Below are positions 45,880 to 57,400 of a stretch of DNA of 64,000 bases, piece after piece. Each line of letters opens with the position of its first letter. The stretch's first letter is position 1. The DNA is taken from NCBI GenBank assembly GCA_037349315.1, contig JBAIAC010000028.1, positions 248,001 to 312,000 on the forward strand. Direction: 5' to 3'. Origin of the DNA: Chelydra serpentina (Eukaryota > Chordata > Testudines > Chelydridae). A program made the position numbers and the translations under genes. Below the pieces are notes generated by a model. It made no database searches. It worked only from the letters and a program-made list of their open reading frames with translations, and had not been told where the DNA came from.

Positions 45880-46990
45880 GTTGTCCCCTTACTAATATTC
45901 AAAGCTCCCAGTACCAAAAGGGGAAGGGTGGATGGGACTGACAGTCCCCAGGGGCAATGGGGAGAGGCCAATGCTCCAGGTCAGCTCTGATTGACAGGGC
46001 GGGCAGGTGAATCAGGGAGTCAGGAGGTCAGGGTGGATCCCGTCCTCCGTGGGAGCTGCCTGAGTCAGAGAGAGTGGGGCCAAGCTAAGGAGAGGGCAGA
46101 GGCCAGAGCTGAGCTGGGCCAGATAAGCAGCCCTGAGAGACAGACCTGCCCTGGGAGCAGAGGTGCAGCCCCAAAGCCAGGGCACAGCTCAGGGAGACAG
46201 ACCTGCCCTAGAAGGGAGAAGCTACAGCAGCCAGAGGGGCCAGGGCAGCAGCCCAGGGGGCTGGAGGCGGAGCAGCAGCAGCCGCCGTGCTGAGGCAGAG
46301 GAGCTGGAGCAGAGGCAGAGCGGTGGAACTGGAGCAGTCCGGAGCCGGGTGCGGTGAGCAGCTGGGGAAAGCGAGGGGGACCCTGGGCAGTGGGCCCAGC
46401 ACAGGGAGACGCCTCAGCCAACAGGCCCTGTGGGCCAGACCTGCAGGGGGATCTAAACCCCGACAGGGCAGGGGCGACGCTGGGAAGAAGGGTCCTGCCA
46501 CCCAGAGCCTGCGAGTGTGTGGCCACCGCCAGAACAAGTATCCAAGCCACAGCATCCCTGCAGCACAGCCAGGGCCTGAGAAGGGGCCTGGGACTTACAA
46601 AGGAACAGACTGAACTGCCCTGACATTGCAGAGACAGTGTTGGGATGTTCCCTGCCACAGAGCAGGGTGATGTGTTTTCTTAACCTTTCCCATTTTTCCT
46701 TATTCATTTTAAAATAAATTGTTGATTAAATAATTTGCATTTTCTTTAAATTGTGTGCAATGATCTGTGGGTTAGGGAAATGCAGAGAGAGTACCCTGGA
46801 GTGGGGACACCCTAGCCTCTGACCTAGGTGACCACAGCAAGGTTGGGGGTCAAGCCCCCAGGAATCCTGGGCCCAGCCTTGTTGAGGTTACGAGGACTCT
46901 GCCGGACAGGAGAGTGCAAGGGGAGTCCTCGAGGGCAGGGAGGCCTGTGAAAACTCGGCCATAGGGCCTGCAGCTTGGTGACCGTCACGA
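45880..46990 (+). mobile_element. LTR-like element (probable solo LTR)
   Basis: It contains TGTTGTCCCCTTACTAATAT near the left end, a long GC-rich block, an AATAAA at about 46,712 and a downstream T/G-rich part. This is the layout of an endogenous retroviral LTR. Neither border nor a target duplication could be fixed. A long - strand frame (46,065-46,658) has no domain. Confidence 0.4.
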
Positions 46991-47522
46991 AAAGGGTGCT
47001 GCCAAGCAGTCCTCCCCCATCACTTCAGGACATCCATCAGTAAGCATGAGTGACACAAACAAAAAAAGAAGGCCCCTTTTCCCCTTTCTGCTTCAGAATT
47101 GTCCCCAGTGCCACAGAGAAGGTCATAGATCTGAGCTAGCTTATCCGCAGAGCGGACAGAAATAAAACCTTACTTGAGGTGCGCTCACTCAACTGCTCAC
47201 CACTTGGCATAGGTCACTGGTCCAGATTTTTCAGGAAATGAAGTAACCTTTGTTCTCTGCAAGATGAAATATTGCAGTTCATTCTCCTTACAGCTTCCTT
47301 GGGAGAAAATTCAGAAGCTGCAACTAGTGCCAAATGGCCACGTAGGGTTAAAGTGAGTGAGATGGCCATGAGCACACAATTCCTGGGCTCTTTCCTCTGG
47401 CTTCCCATCTAGTTCCAGGTGCAGCTCCGGGAGCTGATAATTATTTAGAAAGCCCAAAATAGCTTTCTGGGACCTGGCTACCTCAGAGACTGCCTCACTC
47501 TCTGTGCATTTATTCCACTCAG

Positions 47523-47900
47523 CTCATAGACTTTAAGGCCAGAAGTAACCATCATGATCATCAAGTCTGACCTCCTGAACAGAACGTCACCCAGCCACTC
47601 CCATAATAGACCCCTAACCCCTGGCTGAGTTACTTTGAAGTCCTCAAATAATGATTTAAAGACTTCAAGTTACAGAGAATCCACCATTTACTCTAGTTCA
47701 AACCAGAAAGTGACCCCTGCTCCATGCTGCAGAGGAAGACACAAACCCCAGGGTCTCTGCCAATCTGACCTAGGAGAAAATTCCTTCATGACCCCAAATA
47801 TGGCGATCAGTTAGACCTTGAGCATGTGGGCAAGACCCTGCAGCCAGTCACCTGGGAAAGAATTATCTGTAGTAACTCAGAGCCCTCCGCATCTAATATC
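47523..47900 (-). mobile_element. CR1 LINE 3' end, antisense
   Basis: 'tcatagactttaaggccaga' and 'accatcatgatcatcaagtc' are the reverse complement of a CR1 3' terminus; the sense equivalent is seen near 15,400-15,550. Confidence 0.75.
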
Positions 47901-48284
47901 CCATCAGCAGCTGTTGGAGATCTTTGCCACTAGCTGTCGCAGATTGGCTACACACCATTGTAGGCAGTCTAGTCATACCAATCCCTCCATAAACTTATCA
48001 TGCTCAGTCCTGAAGCCAAGTAGGGTTTTTGTCCCCACTGCTTCCCAGCTGCAGTGCTCTTGACGTCTGTGCCCCAGCTAGATGTCATGGGGTGGGCAGT
48101 AGAGCATTCTTTGTGGCAGCTCCTCAAGCGTGGGATTCATTTGCCTTTCTGACCTGCTAGGATCCACTTTGGCAGATTTTTCAAATGTGAGGAGAAGTAT
48201 TTGTTTCCTCTGACGTTGTCATAAATTCAGTCTGTACCCACAGTGTCCCTACCTTCGGGCTAGGGGGAGGTTTAGCACTGAGGT

Positions 48285-48575
48285 TAGCTTCAGGGTGGGG
48301 GGAATGGTAAGCTTTAGGGTAGGGTTAGCAATAGCTGGTAGGGGACATGGGTGAGGGTTAGTTTAGGAAATTAGAGTCAGGTTAAGGAGTATGGTGAAGA
48401 GGCGTTTCGGGGTTACTGTCAGGGTTAGAGTTATGGGATAGTTAGATTAAATTTAGGGTTAGATTTAAGCCTAGGGCAAGGTGTAATGACAGGATGAAAG
48501 TTAGGCTACAGTTTAGGGTTAGCATCAAGGGTATAGTGAGGATTAGAATTAGCATCAATATTTAGGGTTAGGGCA
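48285..48575. repeat. Degenerate telomere-like (TTAGGG-related) tract
   Basis: GGGTTAG/TTAGGGTTAG variants recur about every 15-40 bases through this interval (for example near 48,318, 48,356, 48,423, 48,456, 48,513 and 48,563). It is too diverged for a functional telomere and may be a short interstitial telomeric relic or a G-rich simple repeat. Confidence 0.55.
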
Positions 48576-48579
48576 ATTG

Positions 48580-49000
48580 ACAAGGCAAGAGGCAACAGGT
48601 GGGCCATGGGCTGCTGTACAGAGCTTCTGGACTAGGTCAGGAGAGAGAGCCGCTGGGCTCAGGACTAACCCAAATGAACTTTGCTGTAACTTCCTGCTTT
48701 CTGGGCTAACAAAGAATTTTCTACACTGTGTTCCAAACAACTCATAAACCCTTTTGTTTTTACAATGCTGGCTGGGAGTCGCTGCTGACTGAGGAGGGGG
48801 GGGGGTATATTGCTCCCCTTTGGGGGTGTGCAAGGCTTTCCTGGATGTCCTATTCAGATGGACTCACTGCAGGGAGCTCCCAGAATGAAATGGGTGCTGA
48901 AGGCTCTGAGGTTGTTCCCAGGAGGTATTGAAGTCAAGAAGACTTGTCACATTGAGTGAACCCTGAGGGGGTTGTCACACTGAAGAGGTTCCTGCCAGGG
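48580..49000 (+). mobile_element. LTR-like fragment
   Basis: 'acaactcataaacccttttg' followed by 'gctggctgggagtcgctgct' looks like the R/U5 part of a retroviral LTR (degenerate poly(A) signal, then GT-rich text). No borders are defined. From 49,000 to 49,520 I see nothing identifiable. Confidence 0.35.
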
Positions 49001-49539
49001 ATTACCTCTACGCCAGCTTCACTGTTGGCTATGGTGTCAATGATGTATCGTGATCAGTGGAACTGCTGTTGGAGGGCTAGGATTCCCTGGAAGGACTGTT
49101 ATTGAGGGGAACCCGTGGAACAGGGAACATGGGGAGTTAGGCTGGGAGCAGCTCAGTCACATGGACAGAGCAGTGCATTGGCAGTTATCCCTTGTGTACT
49201 TCCCCGTTACCTCTGAAGCAAAGTGATTCTGGAATGACTTCCTATTCCTTGTCCTTTTTTGTTAATGTGGGCAAACACAAAATTGCTATGTGGACTGTTA
49301 GCTAGTTTTAATCTGCTGGTTCTAAAAGTGGAGGAAGGAAGAAAAATAGAGTAAAAATAGAAAGTTGCCAGTCATGTGATAACTGCCAGCTGAAAGAGAC
49401 CCTCTTACCACATGAGCTGCCCACCCAGCCATGGGAAAAGATGGTAGTGGACTCATTTACCTTCAGTGGAAAGTAGTATTTGATTACAGTGTACTACTAT
49501 TGAAATTTCTGGGAGGTCGATGCCTTGTGTGACAAAGCT

Positions 49540-50204
49540 TTGTCCTTGTCTCCATGGATCCTGCATTTCCTGGTGGATTTGTGCTAGCCTCAGAGGCTCA
49601 CTGTGACCCTCCTTGTAGCCCTTCTCTCCCTAGAGAGAAGGGTCACAGCCTACTGAGCCTTTTTCATCATAAGCCAGCAAGGGAGGTGAGGAGAAGCTAC
49701 CCTCCCTTGCACAGTCTCTGTAGTCTCCCAGTCTTGGTGATTAATTGGGGGGGGGGGGGGGAGGCAAGAGGGGGGGGGGAAAGCCTAGGCCCACCCTCTA
49801 CTCCAGGCTCCAGCCCAGGGACCCTAATAGTATCAGCTATGGTAACTGACCTTTTAGAAATAGGACACGTACAATTCCCTGGGCTACTTCCCCCACAGCA
49901 GCCCCCCCACTTCCTCCACCTCCACTTCATCCTTACCTCAGGACCTCCTTCCTTGTACCTGATATGGTATCTCTCCCATAACACAACCTCCTTCCACAGC
50001 TCCTGACATCCACCCCTTACTGACTAACTGGGAGGCTTTTAACTAGTTCCAGCCAGCCCTTGATTGGCTTCAGGTGTCCCAATCAATCTAGCCATCTCCA
50101 CTGCTTTTTCTAGAAGGATCTTAATTGGCCCCAGGTGTCTTGAGTAACCTGGAGCAACTGCCATTTGGTTACCAAGGTATTAGGGATTTGTTTAGCCTGG
50201 GGCT
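49540..50204. repeat. Unidentified repeat at the left flank of the LINE
   Basis: It is C/T-rich with two related units near 50,072-50,150: TTGATTGGCTTCAGGTGTCC and TTAATTGGCCCCAGGTGTCT. It leads directly into the 41-bp sequence duplicated on the far side of the non-LTR element, so it is probably the pre-insertion target repeat. Confidence 0.4.
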
Positions 50205-50245
50205 AACATACTGGTTCCTTACCACTTTCCTATAGCCCTCTGGCC
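50205..50245 (+). repeat. Left flanking copy of a 36-41-bp duplicated sequence
   Basis: It begins AACATACTGGTTCCTTACCA and ends TATAGCCCTCTGGCC. The partner at 58,513-58,548 shares 34 of 36 aligned bases and lacks five bases. The position at both ends of the LINE makes it a target-site duplication or target-repeat copy. Confidence 0.75.
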
Positions 50246-51594
50246 AGGAAGGAGGTAGAAGACTGCTGCTCCTGCTCATTTTTCTGGGGCTGCTGCTAGG
50301 CTCTGGGCCCTCCCAGCTGCTGTTTGCTGCTACTCCAGCTTCTCCCCTGGCTAGGCCAGGCACCCCTCCCACTACTCTACTCTCTGGTTGCTTGCTGCCT
50401 GGCAGCTGAACCCCCCCCCCCCCAACACCTTGGTTGCTGCTACCCCTGCTGCTGTAGCAACCCCTTGGAGGGGAGGGGGCCTGCTGGCCCTCTCCCCAGA
50501 GGAGGGGTGTGAGGGACCCCTGCTCCAGCCACTGCTGTGACCACCACCATCTGTGAGGGGTCCTGCCTGACCACCGGACCACCGCCTGGAGTTGCTGGAG
50601 CTGCTGCTGCTGCCCTGTTTGCTGCCAGGAAGCTGCTGGTACCCAGAGGAGGAAGACCCAGGAGACCGTCGGCGGAGACTCTGCAGACCACCGTGGAGGG
50701 GGCCTCCAAGAACTGAGTAATTTTTCGAACTGTGCTCTAGTGGTGGGGGTATTGACTGTGTTTGTGGGGGCACAGGGGGTGTGGCGTAGAGCCTGCCCCC
50801 TGGTTCATCTGTGCCCCCTCCAACCCCCACCACCACCGCTGCCCCCTCCTCCACCACTACCACCTCTGCTGCCTGCTCACCGTCTGTCCTGGTTCCTGCC
50901 TCTGGACTCAGCTGCTTGCCTGGCTAGCCGAGCCCGTTTCCACCTTTTGGGCCTGAAGCAGCAGCCAGCCCAACAATTGACTTTGCACAAGCGCACGTGG
51001 GTGCACGTGCCCCTCCCCGTTCCCCTTGGACTGACCCTCCCCCTCCATCAGCACGCCCCTTGCTTTGTCCCTTGCCACCTGCCCCATTTCCCCTTGCAGC
51101 TATCTGGGCCCCTCTCCTTTTTTGGTCCCAGCCCCTTGCTGGTTTCAGTTTTGCCTGCCCCGCCCCTCTCCATCTACAGCCTTGTTTGTTTGCCCTACCC
51201 TAGCCCTGAAACTAGTCCCTTGTTTTTCTGCCCCATTCTTAGTTGGTTGTCTCCCTCCCCCTGAAGCTCTGTTTGCCCTGATTAGCCCCCCGCTTTCGTG
51301 AACCCATGCCCCCTCCCATGCGCTTGTGCCCCTCCCCTGTTTAATTTTGACCCTATCTCACTGCACCCCCATGCTGTTATCTCATCCCCTCCCCTAGTGC
51401 AACAAGAGGAGCCGGATTCCCATCTTGAGTTGGTGACTGAACCCTACCCCCGCACTAGTCCAAGATACCCCTGAACCCTGTCCCCACTTTTAGTGCCCTC
51501 CTCCCCTGCCTGCAGCCTAGCAGGGAGGAGTGGTCACCCCAATTCCTCTCCCCACCCCCCCTCTCAAGAGTTTTCCCTTCCTCCCCTGCTCATC

Positions 51595-54474
51595 ATGGCA
51601 GGCGATATGGAGGGAGAAGCCCCTCCAGACGGCACGGCCGCCCCTCCTCCGCCTGTTCCCCCGTCACCCTCCCTAGCCTCCACCTTGACCGCCGCTGCCG
51701 AACCACCTGCTCTCGCCCCCGCTGGGGCACCGGCAGCGGCGGACTCTGAAGAGACCTCCGCTGCTGCCACGTCCCTCGCCCCCCATGATCCTGGGGGAGC
51801 CCCCCCAGCCGGCAGGAAGGGCCAGGGTAAAAAGAAGGGTAAGGGCCCCGCGACAAAGGCCAAGCCCTCCATGGCAGAGGCAGCCACTACCGCCACGGCA
51901 TCCTTCCCTGTTGTTCCCTCTACCAGCTCTGCGGGTGTCCCACCCCCGGCCCCCAGGGCATACGCCCAGGTGGCGGCAACCCCCCCACCTGCCGCAACGT
52001 CACCTAACCCGCCCACCGCCTCAGCTACCATCTATAGTGGCCGGGGCCCCTTTCCCACCTTGACCAGGAGGCATGGCGTCCGTTGCCTCCTGGTACCCGC
52101 CTCGCCCCACGTAGAAACCTATGTGCGGGCGTTGGCGAGGGTGGTGGGGCCCACAGCCATCGTAGCGGCCTCCAAAATGTACGGGAAGGTAGTCTTCTTC
52201 CTCGCATCGGAGGCCGCGGCCCAAGAGGCGGTGGAGAAGGGCCTGGCGGTGGGGGGCGTGTTCGTCCCATTAGAGCCGCTGGAGGACTTAGGCGTCCGCC
52301 TAGTCCTCACTTCCGTCCCTCCCTTTCTCCCCAATGCCGCCCTGTTACCTGCCCTCTCCGCCCTGGGGAGACCCATGTCTGTAATCAGCCCTCTCCCACT
52401 GGGCTGCAAAGACCCCGCCCTCCGTCACATCCTCTCATTCCGCCGGCAGGTGCAGCTCCAAATGCCGCCGGCTGCACGTGACGGGGAGGCGCTCGAGGGG
52501 TCCTTTATGGTCCCCTATCATGGGGCCCGTTACCGGGTATACTATTCCACGGGGGAGGCTCGGTGCTACCTCTGCCGGGCGATGGGACACGTCCGGAGGG
52601 ACTGTCCCTTGGCCCGGCAAGGAGGAGCATCCGAGACCCCCGAGCCCCGGCAGGGCGTCGGCCCTGTCATCGCCGGCGCCCCTGAATGCCCGGTGCCCAG
52701 AGCCGCCCCTCCTCCTTCCCAGTCCACCGCTGCTCCCACTCGGGCCCTGGGAGTACCTCCCCCAGTGTGCCCAGACGAGTGGGAGAGGCCCGCCGCGAAC
52801 AGTCTGCTGAGGCCTGTGGAGGAGGGTGAGGCAGGGATACCGCCGGGCGTGGGAGAGGGCCCGCCCCAGAGAGATTTTTCCCTCCCTTATGCTGCCCCAC
52901 CACTACCTCCCCGAGTCCCTAAGAAATCGCCCCTCCCCCTTGACCCGACCCTTACTAGCCAGCCCCCAGCTGAAGCCATGGAGGACTGGGCCTTAGTACA
53001 GGGGAAGCGGGGCAAGCGGAAGGCTCGAGCCCCGCTCCTTTCCACTGATGCGGAAGCCCCCCGGAAGACCAGGAAGGAGGGCACTGATGCCGAGCCTTCC
53101 GCTTTGCCCCCGAGCGGCTTTTGTCTGCCGGAACCGGCTGGGAAAGACGTGGCAGCACCGGAAGGTATTACCGCCCCTCCCTCGGAAGCCCCCGAAGGAG
53201 CCCCTTCTGCCCCCTTTGTCGACCCTGCGCGCCCTGACCCGAGCATCGCTTCAGGTGCCAGCGGAGAGAACCCCGGGGTGGCAGAAGGTGACCTGCCCTC
53301 CATCTACGAGGAGATCGAGGCCCTGGGTCTGACCCCAATCACCCAGGGGGAGGACGACCCTTTAGCAGCAGGCCTCGATCTCAATGACCTCACCCCGGTG
53401 CCCCTTTCCCCCCTCTCCCCATGCTCCCTCCCCTTGACCGCCGGTTCCGCTCCCACCTCCGAGGATCCCCTGGGCTCTTCCACCTGCCCGGTCGCAAGTG
53501 ACACCTCGCTGACGGCCGCCAAACCTCCTGAAGCGACGGCCGGTGCCCTGCGGCCGGGACCCGAATCCCAGGGGGTACCCCTCATTGGGGTGGGACAACG
53601 GTTCTCCTTCCCAGGCGGGGACCCCGCAAATATCTGTCCACCTCCTGATGCCGTGGCTGTAACACGAGCCATAATACCAGAGCCCGGCATCGTGGGGGGT
53701 CCCCTTCCCAATTCCCAGATCCCTCAGCCACACCAAGAGAGGCCACCTCCCAGTGGCCCAGCTCCTGCGGCTCAGGATCCTCTACCCGTTCCTCAGCCCG
53801 GCCCTGCTCATGTCCCTTTCCCTGCCCCTACTTCTGATCCCTGCCCTGCCCCTGATGCCGTCCCACTCTCCTACACCTCCCATGGTGACACTGCCGCCCC
53901 TGGGGCTGTCTCCCTCCCCTTAACTGAGGATGACCCTCAGGGAGCGGCTCCAGTCTTTCCTCGTCCCGACCCACCAGAGGCTGCTCTTCTCCCTCCACCA
54001 CCTCCCCCAACTAAGCCGAATTTTGGGTTGGGCCCTAAGGTGCCGGCCCAGCGGGAGCTGCGTCGAGGGTCCGCCCCTTGCCTGTCTGTTTCGGTGGGCC
54101 ATAGGGCTGTGTCAGGGGCCACTTCTTCCGATAGCCGGGAGCCAGTAACCCCGGCCCCCCATACGCTGCGAGAGGAGTTGCGGGAGTTCCTGGAGGACGT
54201 CCGGGGCTCCCGCAACAAAGTACAGCTCGCTCTCCAGCGATGGGGGGATTTCCACCAGATCCTCCAGGCCGCGAGGGCCCTCATGGGGGAGGGTAAAGGG
54301 ACTGGGAAGCAGGCCGCCACGGCCTACCAACGGGTCCGCCTTTTCCGTGACTCACTACTCAGCTACGGGGTGGGTCACGGATTGTTACGCGGCCCGATGG
54401 GGGCCGTGAGTGAGTCTGCCAGCAAGGATCCCCCCCAGCCCTCCTCATGGCATCTCTCCTCTTCGCAACATTAA
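51595..54474 (+). CDS. Tx1-like LINE ORF1 protein (CCHC zinc knuckle)
   Basis: A 959-residue protein is predicted from ATG 51,595 (context catcATGG). An in-frame ATG at 51,493 would add 34 residues but lies in the C-rich leader. Order: Pro/Ala-rich disordered N-terminus (1-about 140); a conserved globular region (about 145-320) resembling the RNA-recognition part of Tx1/L1 ORF1, leading into YRVYYSTGEARCYLC; a CCHC knuckle C324-x2-C327-x4-H332-x4-C337; a very long Pro-rich linker (about 340-860); and a basic helical C-terminus containing REELREFLEDVRGS. It is expected to bind element RNA and form the ribonucleoprotein. Its stop is 28 nt inside ORF2. The frame is intact over 2.9 kb of very GC-rich DNA. 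Confidence 0.85.
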   Translation: MAGDMEGEAPPDGTAAPPPPVPPSPSLASTLTAAAEPPALAPAGAPAAADSEETSAAATSLAPHDPGGAPPAGRKGQGKKKGKGPATKAKPSMAEAATTATASFPVVPSTSSAGVPPPAPRAYAQVAATPPPAATSPNPPTASATIYSGRGPFPTLTRRHGVRCLLVPASPHVETYVRALARVVGPTAIVAASKMYGKVVFFLASEAAAQEAVEKGLAVGGVFVPLEPLEDLGVRLVLTSVPPFLPNAALLPALSALGRPMSVISPLPLGCKDPALRHILSFRRQVQLQMPPAARDGEALEGSFMVPYHGARYRVYYSTGEARCYLCRAMGHVRRDCPLARQGGASETPEPRQGVGPVIAGAPECPVPRAAPPPSQSTAAPTRALGVPPPVCPDEWERPAANSLLRPVEEGEAGIPPGVGEGPPQRDFSLPYAAPPLPPRVPKKSPLPLDPTLTSQPPAEAMEDWALVQGKRGKRKARAPLLSTDAEAPRKTRKEGTDAEPSALPPSGFCLPEPAGKDVAAPEGITAPPSEAPEGAPSAPFVDPARPDPSIASGASGENPGVAEGDLPSIYEEIEALGLTPITQGEDDPLAAGLDLNDLTPVPLSPLSPCSLPLTAGSAPTSEDPLGSSTCPVASDTSLTAAKPPEATAGALRPGPESQGVPLIGVGQRFSFPGGDPANICPPPDAVAVTRAIIPEPGIVGGPLPNSQIPQPHQERPPPSGPAPAAQDPLPVPQPGPAHVPFPAPTSDPCPAPDAVPLSYTSHGDTAAPGAVSLPLTEDDPQGAAPVFPRPDPPEAALLPPPPPPTKPNFGLGPKVPAQRELRRGSAPCLSVSVGHRAVSGATSSDSREPVTPAPHTLREELREFLEDVRGSRNKVQLALQRWGDFHQILQAARALMGEGKGTGKQAATAYQRVRLFRDSLLSYGVGHGLLRGPMGAVSESASKDPPQPSSWHLSSSQH

Positions 54475-57400
54475 ACACCCGGGGCTGTAGGATGGGTCTC
54501 CGCAGGAGCCAGGTGCTCTCCTTCCTTCGGGAGGGGGGGTACTCTGTAGTGTTCCTGCAGGAGACCCATACGGATCCAGCCGCTGAAGACAGCTGGCGGC
54601 TGGAATGGGGGGACAGAGTCTACTTCAGCCATCTCTCTGTTCGCCAGGCTGGAGTGGCGACCTTGTTCTCCCCCGACCTACGGCCTGAGGTGCTGGGGGT
54701 TGCCGAGGCTGTGCCGGGCCGCCTGCTGCACCTACGGGTCCGTATGGAGGGGCTCGTGGTCAATCTCGTCAACATCTATGCCCCGACACCGGGCCCGGAA
54801 CAACTTCGTTTTTATCAACAGGCGTCCACCTTCCTCGGCACCTTGGATCCTCGCGAGTGCCTGGTCCTGGGCGGGGACTTTAACAACACCCTTGAAAAAC
54901 GGGACCGCTCGGGGATCGAGCAGTGCCCGGCCGCCGCGGACGTCCTCAGGGAGATTGTCGAACATCACTCCCTCGTGGACGTCTGGCGCGACCACCACCC
55001 GGGCGACAGCTCAACCTTCACCTTTGTCCGGGTGGAGGCCCATCGGTCGCACCACTCCCGGTTGGACCGCATCTATTTATCACGTTTTCACCTTTCGCGG
55101 GCCCACTCCTCCAGCGTCCGGCTGGCCCCGTTCTCTGATCATCATCTCGCTACCGTGACGGCCTCTCTCTGCGCGGAGAGGCCGGGGCCGGCCTATTGGC
55201 ATTTTAATAACAGTTTGCTGGAGGATGTGGGTTTCGTGGCGTCCTTCCGGGAGTTCTGGCTGGCCTGGCGTGGGCAGCGGCACACCTTTCCCTCGGCGCG
55301 GCGATGGTGGGATCTAGGGAAGGTACGCGCCCGGCTCTTCTGCCGTGACTACACCCGGGGCGCCAGCCGACGGAGGGATGCGACGATAGAGCAGTTGGAA
55401 CGGGAGGTCTTAGAGCTGGAGAGGCGTCTGGCCGCCAGCCCTGAGGATCCATCCCTCTGTGGGGCGTGCCGGGAGAAGCGGGAGGAGCTCCGGGAACTCG
55501 AAGATCATCGGGCCCGGGGCGCCTTCGTTCGATCCCGCATCCGTCTCCTTCGGGAGATGGATCGCGGCTCCCGCTTCTTCTACGCCCTGGAGAAAAAGAG
55601 GGGGGCTAAGAAACACGTCACCTGCCTCCTCGCAGAAGATGGCACCCCCCTCACGGATCCGGTGGAGATGTGCGGGAGGGCCAAGACCTTCTACGCGAGC
55701 CTTTTCTCCCCGGATCTGACCGATCCTAACGCTTGCAAAGTGCTCTGGGACGAACTCCCTACGGTCAGCACGGGCGACCGAGACCGGCTAGAGCTGCCTC
55801 TCACTCTGGCCGAGTTCTCGGAAGCCCTCCGTCGCATGCCGACTAATAAATCTCCGGGACTGGACGGGCTGACCGTGGAGTTCTACCGCGTGTTCTGGGA
55901 CGTCCTCGGCCCAGACCTTGTCACCGTCTGGGCCGAGTCCTTGCAGGGCGGGGTCCTCCCTCTCTCGTGCAGGCGAGCTGTGCTCGCCTTATTGCCGAAG
56001 AAGGGGGACCTCCGCGATTTACGGAATTGGCGTCCCGTCTCGCTCCTCAGCACGGACTATAAAGTCGTAGCAAAGGCCATCTCGCTGCGGCTTGGGTCCG
56101 TGCTGGCGGACGTGGTCCACCCAGACCAGACCTACACCGTCCCGGGCCGCACCATTCTCGACAACCTGTATCTGGTCCGGGATCTCTTGGAGCTTGGGTG
56201 TAGGGATGGTCTGTCGTTCGCCCTCCTGTCTCTGGATCAGGAGAAGGCGTTCGACAGGGTGGATCACGGGTACCTCCTGAGCACTCTGCGAGCGTTTGGC
56301 TTTGGGCCCCAGTTTGTGGGTTTTCTCCAGGTGCTGTACGCCTCCGCAGAGTGTCTGGTCAGGCTCAACTGGACCCTGACCGAGCCGGTCAGCTTCGGGC
56401 GAGGAGTACGGCAGGGGTGCCCCCTCTCGGGTCAGCTGTACGCTCTGGCGATCGAGCCCTTCCTCTGTCTCCTCCGCAGGAGGTTGACGGGGTTGGTGCT
56501 CCGAGAGCCGGAGCTGCGGCTGGTCCTGTCGGCGTACGCCGACGATGTGCTCCTCGTGGTCCAGGACCCGGGCGACTTGGTGCGGGTGGAGGCTTGCCAG
56601 GCGATCTACTCGGCGGCCTCCTCTGCCCGGGTCAACTGGGTCAAGAGCTCTGGCCTGGTGGTAGGGGACGGGTGGCAGGCGAGCTCCCTCCCACCCGCGC
56701 TTCAGGCCATCAGGTGGAGCGCGGGTCCTCTGCTCTATCTCGGCGTTTACCTTTCTGCCACGCATCCATCCCCGCCGGAGAACTGGCAAGGTTTAGAGGG
56801 CAGGGTGATAGAGCGGATCCGGAAATGGACAGGACTACTCCGGTGCCTCTCCTTTCGAGGGAGAGCACTGGTAATCAATCAATTAGTCCTGTCCATGCTC
56901 TGGTACCGGCTCAACACCCTGGTCCCGGCCCCGGGTTTCCTGGCCAACCTCCGGACGTCGATTCTGGAGTTCTTTTGGTCAGGACTGCACTGGGTCTCTG
57001 CAGGGGTTCTCCATCTTCCTCTGGAGGAGGGTGGGCAAGGCCTGAAGTGTCCACATACTCAGGTCCATGTCTTCCGTCTCCAGGCCCTGCAGAGGCTCCT
57101 TTATGGTGCAGGTAGTCCGGCGTGGAGCGTATTGGCACACGCCTTCCTACGCCACTTCCGAGGGCTCCGATATGACCGGCAGCTCCTTTATCTCCATCCG
57201 AGAGGTCTTCCGCGAGACCTCTACGGGCTGCCGGTCTTCTACCAGGACCTCCTCCGGACCTGGAGGCTATTCTCAGCGACCAGGTCCGTGGCGGCCACCG
57301 AGGGGGCAGATCTCCTCGCGGAGCCCCTGCTACACAACCCCCAGCTCCGTGTGCAGGTGGCGGAGTCCCCCTCGGTGCGCCAGAGGTTGGTCCTGGCAGA

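Noticed and set aside
46065..46658. 197-codon - strand frame
   Set aside because: It lies within a GC-rich LTR-like repeat, is Pro/Ala/Ser-rich and resembles no family.
48285..48575. Chromosome end / functional telomere
   Set aside because: The repeats are too irregular and sequence continues normally on both sides.
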